A stretch of DNA of 17,509 nucleotides from Acanthamoeba lenticulata (taxonomy: Eukaryota; Discosea; Longamoebia; Acanthamoebidae), in NCBI GenBank assembly GCA_002179805.1, contig NAVB01001266.1:1-17509 (forward strand), given 5' to 3'. The notes under the pieces were generated by a model. It had not been told where the DNA came from. It did not search any database and worked only from the letters and a program-made list of their open reading frames with translations. Position 1 is the first letter of the stretch, and every line of letters starts with the position of its first letter. Of the stretch, positions 9,321 through 16,709 are shown piece by piece. A program made the translations under genes and the position numbers.

Positions 9321-10054
9321 TCAGTGGGTGGGGCAGCCCGACGTGAGGATGGTGCCCTTGGTGATGAGCGAGATGTGCGGGTAGTGCTGCAGCAGCCACG
9401 CGTTGCCCTTGGACGTGTACTGCCCCTGGTCCACACCGTTGGAGTTGCCCGGCGTCGGGTTGTTCACGCCATCAGCCGCGGCCATGCCCTGCACCACCAC
9501 GCCAAAGGGCGCAAACCCCTGCAGCACAACACGACATGCGCACGACACCATTCAGTGCGCGGCGGCATCGCAACGAAACGTGTTTGTGGCGGCGCCTGAC
9601 GTCTGACCTGAGAGTCGAGGAAGTGGTTGTCGGCGTAGTTGATGAACAGCTGCGTGGTGCGGGTGTTGGGCCCGGCGGTGGCGTAGGACAGCGTGCCGCG
9701 CGTGTTGGAGGCGCGGACGGGGTCGTCCTTGATGGGCGTCGCCCACCTGGCGTTGAGCGCCGGGACGGCCGCGATGCCAAACTGCACCACAAACGCGGGC
9801 ACTACGCGGAAGAAGGCGGCCTGGTCGTAGAAGCCCGACGAGACCAGGGCGTAGAGGTGGTCCGCGCCGAGGGGAGCCAGGGCACGGGTCACGTTGATGA
9901 GGATGGGGACATGCGCCGCAGAGGAGACGTTGACGTTGGTCTCGAATCGCACGCAGTAAGTTTCGGGCGCCACCGGGTCGGCGGCGGCTACGTACTGGGT
10001 AGCAGCGCCCAGGAGGACGCACAGGACGGCAAAGGCCCAGAGGCTCGTCTTCAT
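9321..10054 (-). CDS. secretory cyclophilin-type peptidyl-prolyl isomerase
   Basis: Two exons in transcript order: 9608-10054 and 9321-9518, one GT-AG intron; 214 residues. An N-terminal signal peptide is clear (MKTSLWAFAVLCVLLGAATQ then YVAAADP), so the protein enters the secretory pathway; there is no KDEL-type retention tail. The isomerase core has FFRVVPAFVVQFG (R83, F88, Q91, matching R55, F60, Q63 of human CypA), NTRGTLSYATAGPNTRTTQ and LFIN (F137 matching F113). The position of CypA W121 is F145 and that of H126 is not His, as in bacterial cyclophilins, so weak cyclosporin binding is likely (family knowledge plus inference). The C-terminal part (QGQYTSKGNAWLLQHYPHIS) also resembles bacterial members. 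Function: proline isomerisation during folding of exported proteins. Confidence 0.9.
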
Positions 10055-10322
10055 CTCGCTAAGATGTGAAAAATCTGTGGTTCTGGTATTGCGTGGCAGG
10101 TTTTATTGCGGAATGTTTTCGTGCACACTCACCTTGGCGCGTGGGAGATGAGTCACTTCACAGCGCTCGGTATGTGGTCATGTTGGAGTGCGTTCCTCCA
10201 ATATGTAAATCATGATGGGGAGGATGAAGGACAAGGGAAGGGTGGTCGCTCGTGCGCTCGTGTGAAGATAAATAATTAAAATAAATAGCAACTACAACAA
10301 TAAAGTCAAGGGGTAGTGGCTC
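10055..10322 (-). promoter_or_regulatory. cyclophilin promoter region and 3' end of the FYVE-TBC gene
   Basis: A 268-base spacer between two minus-strand genes. It must contain the cyclophilin promoter. The end next to the FYVE-TBC stop (about 10266-10308) is AT-rich, as expected for a 3' end. No specific element was recognised. Confidence 0.35.
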
Positions 10323-12606
10323 CTACTCCACAGCCATGTCCTCAAGCATTTCGATCGCGATGTTGATGTAGCCCCTAAAATTGTGCATGATGTTGGGCAA
10401 GGTGGACAAAAATGTCATCGTCTCCATGTAGTTCAGCTTCGTCAGCTTGTCTGCAAAGTAGAAGAAAAAGAAAAGACGTCAATTCAACACGGCCTGAACA
10501 ACAGAATGGAAAGGGGACTCGGCTTCACCTTGCTGACAGCAGAAGATGGCGAGGGCCATGGTCAGGATGAAATCGATCCCCTCGCTCAGGAACAAGTCCC
10601 ATATTCGAAGGACGAAGTTGAGTGGAAAGTTGTACGAGTACAGCGTCAGGAACCATTGATTGGCAAAGATTTCGACTGTAATGCCCTCCCGGTTCTTCAC
10701 GCAGTAGGAAAAGCGGGTGTTGATGAGGAAGTGGAAGAACAGAAGAAACGTATGTAACGACGAATAGACAAAGTAAAAGGCGTACGAAGTGCTCGTCAAG
10801 GTCGGGAAACAAGTGGGCGACCATGCTCTTGAAGTGCTGCACGCATTTCTTGAGCACGGGCGTGCCCGATTTGTACATGCCCGCGATGTAGTACTTGCGC
10901 ATGAGCTGCACAAACATCCAAAATGCGTGCTGTAGGGCCCATAGGACCCATAGGATAACCAGCAAAGAGATGAGCAAAGAGATAATTTACATCAATAAAA
11001 ATAAAAATAAAATAATAAGAAAGTTTGAAAAACAGGACACGGACCTCTTCATCTGTAAGAAGAACCAGCACGCCTACGATGAAGCTCATTCCTTGCTCGT
11101 AGTTGATGTTGGAGTACATGAGGCAAAAGGCCTTCAGCACGTTGAAGATGCGCTGCTGTACGAGTTGACAATCGATCCTGTGTGCCGCGCAAGAAATCAA
11201 CACGGAACCCGCGTGACTTGTGTGCGCGGCGCCGGCGGTCAAGCAGTACCACTTGCACTTGAGCTGAGCAAGTCGCTCATCGGAGAAGGTGCGGGAGAGG
11301 TCCTGGTGCAGCCTCTCTTCTGTATGAGGGTCGAGGGTCTGCTCCAGCATTGACTGTTCTCGGGAAAAGCACGGGAGGGGCTGTTAAACGAGACGATAAA
11401 GACAGAAAGCCTCGGAGGTGCCCCGTACGGCATAACTGTGGGGCGCCTTCTGTCGAGCCTGCGCCGAGCCCATGAGGGCCTGCCACAGTAGTGGACGCAA
11501 CACGTCGGGCACTTCCTGGTTCTTGATCTTCTCCTTGAGCTGAAGCGCCGTCACACAGAAGACTCATCAGCTCACCATACACCACACCGTGAAGAAGGCG
11601 AAGGTTGAGAGAGGGGGAGGGGGCGTACGCGTAGATTATTTTGTGGATTGGTGTGGTCATAGCTGCGAATGAGGTCATTCCAGTCCTTCATTTCGTCGTC
11701 AGTGATAAACGAGTCCAGCACGGGCGCGGTTCGTAGATGCGCTGTGGTGAGCGAGGTGGGGACACATGTGAGTTGCGTTCGGGCAGCCGCCTCATAGACG
11801 AACCCAAATGGCTCAAAGTTTCATAACGAGGAGAAGAGCAATCAGCAGTAAAACACGACGAGAAGAACATCCAATCCGATGAGGGACTGCGTAACAGATC
11901 CGAAGAGCCGTGTAGCTCTTCTTTCCAACGCAGTGTTCATGAGCCACATTCATGTGGCCAGAGTGGGCGTGGTCCTCCATCAAAGAGAGAGGGAAGAAGA
12001 AAAGAGGAGAGGGGAGCACTCACCGTTCTTAGCGCAAATATCGCAAATGCGCACGAAGTGCTCCGTGAGCGAGCCGACGACAATGAGCTTGACGCGTGTT
12101 TCCGTGCAGTACCAGCAGAACACGCCTCCACAAGCCCGGCACCGGTACTGCTTGCATGATTCACCACCGCCTGTACTTCAGAGCTGGCCGGAGGAGCGTG
12201 CCGCACAGAAGGGTACACGCACCTTGCGCCGAAAGATGGAGAAAATGCCGTTGCATATGGGACAGTCATGCACGTTGCGCTCGTCGAGCCAGAGGCAGTT
12301 GATGCCCTCCAGCAGCTGCACGTGACTTGCTGGCGTCCCGTCGGGTGATGGTGACGGCAGCAGAAAGGGTTCGCTTGTGTGGAGCGGCGCCTCGCCCGAC
12401 AATACCTGCCTACGCTCCCGCTCTGCAGCTTCCTCGTCAAAACTGTAATGCTGGCGTTGTTGTGGCCTTGACAGTTGCTGCTGTTTACGTGCCGCCCCCA
12501 CGGGGGCACCGTCGTGCCTCCGCTGCTTCCCCTCTCGAATCTCGGTTCTATGTGCGTCACGCTCCATGCGAATGAAATCAACCGACGTGACTACCCCTCT
12601 AATCAT
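10323..12606 (-). CDS. FYVE-like zinc finger plus TBC (Rab-GAP) domain protein
   Basis: Nine exons in transcript order: 12223-12606, 12024-12147, 11629-11741, 11429-11539, 11259-11353, 11045-11177, 10786-10929, 10529-10694, 10323-10450; 465 residues, frame continuous. ATG at 12606 is the longest start; ATG at 12567 is equally plausible. A FYVE-like finger spans about 106-166: W106, CPIC, FRRKYRCRACG, FCWYC, RICDIC, with eight Cys at 115, 118, 131, 134, 139, 142, 163, 166. The HH of R+HHCRxCG is replaced by Y129-R130. The TBC domain spans about 208-450: PDVLRPLLWQALMG, the Arg finger in LHQDLSRTF (R265), the Gln finger in NYEQGMSF (Q304), and WFLTLYSYNFPLNFVLRIWD. Intact fingers predict GTP hydrolysis stimulation on a Rab. 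The target is unknown. Intron 10695-10785 uses an AAG acceptor, chosen because it restores the TBC spacing; intron 11742-12023 is long (282 bp). Confidence 0.9.
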
Positions 12607-12876
12607 GGGGTAGCATCGAAGACCGACACTCAGTTGAGCGTTGCTTTTGCGCCGGAGCTTTCATGATGAAATAGCATTTCTCTGTATTTCTCTACTCCAA
12701 CCAACCGCAATCAATCTAATCATAAATGGCCAACCAGTGGTGCTCGCGGTTGTCGACGTTAAGAGGAGTTTTACAGCCTTTTTTGCCTATTTAACATTTG
12801 CGGAGGCCGTTCTACGTTTTTCTCTATCGCTTCTCTACCCGCGCCCGTTCACTCATCTATACCACACTCAATCACC
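12607..12876 (-). promoter_or_regulatory. upstream region of the FYVE-TBC gene
   Basis: These 270 bases precede the FYVE-TBC start on the minus strand and also precede the possible relic on the plus strand. GC content drops sharply compared with the genes. I see no named motif and no credible exon. Confidence 0.3.
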
Positions 12877-13670
12877 ATGTTCGGCTAGATCAGCTGTAGA
12901 GTCGGGTACGGTACCTCCGCCACCTGTGCGCTCTTCGTGTTCAATGATGAACAACAGGCATTTGTCCGATTCCTTGACGAAAAAACCCGCTACCTTTAAT
13001 TCGACTGAAAATCTTTTTCGGCAGTGTAGTGCCTTCTTTGTTTCTTTCTTGATACTAATCGTTCTCGCTTACAGGGCTTGCCCCAGATGGGAAAATTCCT
13101 TTTCTCCAAGTGGTAATCATGCGTCCATTTCACCGACAAGGTATGCTATTCGGCAACACACCCTCCGGCACCACCCCGGTTGAGGAAGATCACTAAATAT
13201 CGCTGATCACGTGAGGGAGATATGACCACAATTCTCTGAGACAATTTTGCCTTTTTTATTTACCCTGCTAGCCTGAGACCTCTTACTTACTGGATTTGAT
13301 TTATAGGTCTAGGCCGGAAGCACACCTCTTGCGCCAGATGTGATCTTCGTGCGGCTCGTCCACCGGAGCTTGTCAGCTTGTGGTACGATGCTTCTAGATT
13401 TTCTTCGTGCGCGCAATGATTTCATAATTTGCGTTTGATGCCGTAGCGTGGCCTGCATGCCTGCATGGCCTTAAGCGCTGCGAGCAACTGTAACAAATTT
13501 CTTTATGAGCTTCGCGCTGTTTGTCCGTTCTTTCGTATCATTTGGCTGTTTGAGTCTCCGTTCTTTGCCACTAGCCTTCTGATTCTAAGCTTTTGCCTCC
13601 GGTACAGGTTCTTAGTGTCACTTTGGGTCAATGTGTCTCAAGTGCAGTCAGTGCCGGTAGTGCGCTGTAG
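12877..13670 (+). pseudogene. traces of a decayed or unresolved spliced gene
   Basis: Several stretches read like exons of one plus-strand gene but cannot be joined cleanly. (a) ATG at 12877 gives MFG then TAG, followed by a good open frame to 12999 (GYGTSATCALFVFNDE, QQAFVRFLDEKTRYL). (b) A strong branch point and acceptor (ATACTAAT...TTACAG at 13074) leads to LAPDGKIPFLQVV, MRPFHRQGMLFG, NTPSGTTPVEEDH, stop at 13194. (c) 13307-13382 is flanked by an acceptor and a GTACG donor. (d) 13447-13518 and 13608-13670 join in frame over an 89-bp GT-AG intron and end VSAGSAL-stop. The internal stops suggest decay, or I have missed the true splicing. No family is recognised. Confidence 0.3.
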
Positions 13671-13972
13671 GTATGTGCAAAACCATCCTTGTGCGCGCGA
13701 TTAGGGGGGATTTACTGTGATTAAACATGCAATCTTAGCCTATACCAACAGCGTTGAAGACCCAACTTTAAGTACCATCCATAGAATATGAGTCAAATCA
13801 TCCCTAGTTTATTTTTATGTGTTCCTCTTCTTCCGTGACCTCAGCACTGACTCAGTCCTTCGCAGATTGAACGTCCAGCCCTGTTCCGACCCACTTCTCG
13901 TGTTTGGCTTGCCGAAAAGTTTGAAAAGCAATAAAAATAGCTTACTTATCATTTAAACACAACCCGCACAAA
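13671..13972 (+). promoter_or_regulatory. upstream region of the nucleotidyltransferase gene
   Basis: This AT-rich 302-base stretch precedes the ATG at 13973. An A/T-rich word (CAATAAAAATAG, about 13929-13940) sits roughly 35-45 bases before the start and could act as a TATA-like element with a very short leader (inference). No gene is seen. Confidence 0.4.
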
Positions 13973-14868
13973 ATGAACCACCAAGAAGCGCTCGGCCAAG
14001 TGAACCAGTTGGTAGCGGAACGAGGGCAAAGCGGCTCGCAAGTGGTGTTCGCCACTCAAGTCGGCAGTCGCTGTTACAACCTACAGCGAGAAGATGGCGG
14101 CAGCGACGTGGACTACGCTGGCGTTTATGCGGCACCACCCACTTCGTTTTGGGGACTCAGCCGCCCGCCCGCCAACCTCGCCAGCGGGGGTGGTACCAAA
14201 CCAAGCGACGGCGCCGACGTGCAAGTGCAAGAGGCGGCTACCTTTGCCAACCTCCTGCTGACTGGCAACCCTGCTGCTGTCGAGGTAAGAGGGAGCCTTG
14301 GGGGGAGGGGGGATGACGCAACTTACGCAACAGTAAAACAGCTTTTGTGGGCAGAACCGGAGAAGCAAGGCTGCTGGTGGCAGGCGGACGAAGAAGACCT
14401 TCCGGGAACGTGGGCATCCCTGAGGGGGCACAGGGACAACTTTCTCACGCGACAGTTCGTGAAGCAGTGCCTGGCGTTCGCCCAAGGTCAGATCAAGCAG
14501 GCCGAAACCAAGCCCGAAGCCAACGGAAAGAAGGCACACTCGCAGCTCTTGGCGACTTGCTTGGCTGAGCATTATGCTGAGGCCCTCTCTCTGGTCAGGT
14601 CTACAACGCCATACGTCTCCTTCAAGTGGCGCAAGGCGTTGTTGATGGACATGGGCTCCGCCTCTGGTGGGAAGGTGAAGAGCGCGAAGCCATCATGGCC
14701 ATTCGTCGTGGGACCGTGCCTCTGGCCGACGCTCTGGCGACTGCCAAGTTGTTCGCAAAACGCCTTGAGGACCTTCGGCCGTGGACAACACTGCCGGACA
14801 AGGCAGACGCCTTGGGGCTCGACGCCTGGTTGTTGGCGCTACGTCAACGGCAACTCGGTGGTGCCTAG
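13973..14868 (+). CDS. Pol-beta-superfamily nucleotidyltransferase (RlaP/YcgL-like)
   Basis: Three exons: 13973-14284, 14342-14533, 14599-14868; 257 residues. The first intron is GT-AG (57 bp). The second, 14534-14598 (65 bp), appears to be GC-AG: no GT is available, yet the frame and family continuity (NGKK then VYNAIRLLQVAQGVV) demand a junction there. Seen: the nucleotidyltransferase signature GSRCYNL...SDVDYAGVY (about 33-48), then QEAATFANLLLTGNPAAVEL and LLWAEPE, a FLTRQF helix, KVYNAIRLLQ and REAIMAIRRG. Order and length (bacterial members about 260 residues) match the family of predicted nucleotidyltransferases that includes B. subtilis YcgL and RNA-repair-associated RlaP (recollected). 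Members probably transfer a nucleotide, perhaps to RNA, but the substrate is unknown. The family is mostly bacterial and phage, so ancient transfer is possible; the introns show it is now a nuclear gene. Confidence 0.8.
14534..14598 (+). other. non-canonical GC-AG intron
   Basis: The donor reads AAG|GCACAC and the acceptor CTCTCTCTGGTCAG|GTC. There is no GT between the last family-conserved codon and the acceptor. Removing 65 bases restores phase 0 on both sides and joins two family-typical blocks. Without splicing the frame is lost. Confidence 0.65.
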
Positions 14869-15180
14869 CCACCACGGCACAAAGGCGATCACCCAGCTCC
14901 ACCATAAGACGCGTTTGTTATTTACCGGCTTCGCGTATCATTGGTTCCGCGGTCTGCCCGACGGCCGCGGATGGCGTTACACCAATAGGAATCTGCCATG
15001 GTCTTAGTTGCGCCAATAGGAACGATATATTAGATCGCCGTTTTCTTGCGGCTCCGGCGGGAACGGCTAAAGGCCCGTACCGCCATCACGCTCCTCTTTA
15101 TCTTGGACCGACCACTCAGGGGTCAAAACAACCTTATCCTTCCGCCGACCACACAAGCGCCACACATACAGCACGCGAGA
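14869..15180 (+). promoter_or_regulatory. upstream region of the homeodomain gene with CCAAT boxes and TATA-like word
   Basis: This 312-base spacer contains the decamer CCAATAGGAA twice (14982-14991 and 15013-15022). A reversed CCAAT (ATTGG, 14940-14944) lies upstream, and GATATATTA (15024-15032) follows two bases after the second copy. The spacing resembles a core promoter with CCAAT elements about 150 bases before the ATG at 15181. This is seen directly; the function is inferred. Confidence 0.55.
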
Positions 15181-16596
15181 ATGCTCGAAGACTCAACAGC
15201 CGAGCTCCTGCTCCACCTTGGCTCAGCCGCTCGTAAAGAACGACGGGGAGCCTCGGCGAAGCACTCTATTTCTTTCCTCATAGATGACGAACAAGAGGCG
15301 CAACATGGTGATGAACATGTTCTCCCGCAAGAGAAGAGGAAGCACAACAAACTTGAGGCTGATGATGAACAGCGCCGCCAGCCCAAGCGAACGCGACGTC
15401 AGACCAACGATGGCGCCCCTCTCTTGTCGCCGGCCTCTGCGGCGCCGCAGCCGAGACCCATTCCAATCCTTCCCTCCTTGTCTTCGGCAGCCGTCCCGCC
15501 ACTGGGCGCGGCAGGTCTTAATTGGCCATTGCCTCCCAACGCCGCCGCCGTCTCAAGCGCCTTGCCTGCGGGTAGCCCGTTCTTTCCCTTCGCAACCTTG
15601 CATGCGGGCCAACCGGCCATTTTCCTGCTTCCCAGCCTCTACGTGCCGCAGCCTGGGCCTCTGCTCCCAGCCGTGCAACCGCAGCAACAGAGCGTTCAGT
15701 CGCACCAGAACGTTCGACGAGAGGATTTCTTTGCGGCGCTACCAGGCTCTCCGGGCCTGTCGTCCGCCGCGTCTTCCCCGCCGTCCTCGCCCGTGTCATT
15801 GCTGAGCTCTTCGCCGTCTTCGCCCGGCTTCACCACGACGACCACCCCTACGCAAAGCAACCGAAGTCCCTTGAGTCCCAAGTCCCCGTCCAGGAACCCG
15901 GAAGGCGACACATCGTCCGCGAAGACTCCTGTCGACGTCCAGCAACACACCCAACAGTTGCTCAAACAGTGGCACCGTCAGCGCCAGGTGCAGAAGCTGC
16001 TCTACATCAAACAAAAGACCCACAAGAAGAACGCTGTCGATGACTCTTCTCGACCCGCCGCACCCACGACCGTGCCCCACGCTTCGCCCTTAGCCTCCGT
16101 GCCCACCTTCACGTCGGCCGCGGCTGGGCAGCCGTCGTCCATGCCGGCCGAAGCCCTGATGGCGCTTGTCGAGGACCTGCTTCAGCGTCACGTCGGCTCG
16201 TGGGCCCCTCCACCGAAGGCCGCACCCGGCGAGACAGTCAAGCAAGAGAAGGAGCACGGCAAGCGAAGACACCGTGTGCCGCCGGAGCACCTTCATGTGC
16301 TCGAGGAGGTGTTTGCCGCGGAGCCGTTCCCTCATGCCGCCGCGAAGAACGTGCTGGCCCAGCGTCTCGGGATGACCAAGCGAAGCGTCACCATCTGGTT
16401 CCAGAACAAGCGCGCCCGGCTCAAGCGCAACGACGGTGAGCTCTCATCGCCGTCCTCCTCTACCACGTCATCATCGTCAGCTGCCTCCTCGGCTCGCAGT
16501 GGCGGAAAGCCAGAAGGAGGGATTGTGTTCCATCAACTGACGGTGGACACCGCCGGCCAGTTGGCCATTATTCCTGAGTTCCCACTTGACATGTAG
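15181..16596 (+). CDS. homeodomain transcription factor, single exon
   Basis: One uninterrupted frame of 471 residues, starting at the first ATG (15181); the frame is open further upstream but has no ATG there. The homeodomain lies near the C-terminus (about 359-418): KRRHRVPPEHLHVLEEVFAA, then FPHAAAKNVLAQRLGM and the recognition helix KRSVTIWFQNKRARLKR. W48, F49, Q50, N51 and R53 (homeodomain numbering) are present; position 52 is Lys. Normal 60-residue spacing is seen, so it is not a TALE type. The middle is low-complexity Pro/Ser/Gln, typical of disordered regulatory regions, with a basic patch RKHNKLE...QPKRTRRQ (about 59-77) that could be a nuclear signal. An N-terminal HSISFLID resembles an eh1-like repressor motif (weak inference). 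It likely binds DNA and regulates transcription in the nucleus; the targets are unknown. Confidence 0.9.
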   Translation: MLEDSTAELLLHLGSAARKERRGASAKHSISFLIDDEQEAQHGDEHVLPQEKRKHNKLEADDEQRRQPKRTRRQTNDGAPLLSPASAAPQPRPIPILPSLSSAAVPPLGAAGLNWPLPPNAAAVSSALPAGSPFFPFATLHAGQPAIFLLPSLYVPQPGPLLPAVQPQQQSVQSHQNVRREDFFAALPGSPGLSSAASSPPSSPVSLLSSSPSSPGFTTTTTPTQSNRSPLSPKSPSRNPEGDTSSAKTPVDVQQHTQQLLKQWHRQRQVQKLLYIKQKTHKKNAVDDSSRPAAPTTVPHASPLASVPTFTSAAAGQPSSMPAEALMALVEDLLQRHVGSWAPPPKAAPGETVKQEKEHGKRRHRVPPEHLHVLEEVFAAEPFPHAAAKNVLAQRLGMTKRSVTIWFQNKRARLKRNDGELSSPSSSTTSSSSAASSARSGGKPEGGIVFHQLTVDTAGQLAIIPEFPLDM

Positions 16597-16709
16597 TTTG
16601 ATGGAGCTTCTAAACGCAATGAACTGCAACTTGTAGAGTACATTGGCTCCTATCAACGGGCGGGAAAACAAAAAGAAAAAACAAACAATTCGAAAGAAAT
16701 AGACGCAAG

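Noticed and set aside
12641..13183. A 180-codon plus-strand frame with hydrophobic stretches resembling membrane segments.
   Set aside because: It has no ATG at its beginning, runs through a strong intron acceptor at 13074 and has T-rich composition that mimics membrane helices. A different frame in the same region looks more coding.
14534..14598. Reading the nucleotidyltransferase straight through this segment as coding.
   Set aside because: It shifts the frame away from the conserved YNAIRLL and REAIMAIRRG blocks; a GC-AG intron or a sequence error explains it better.
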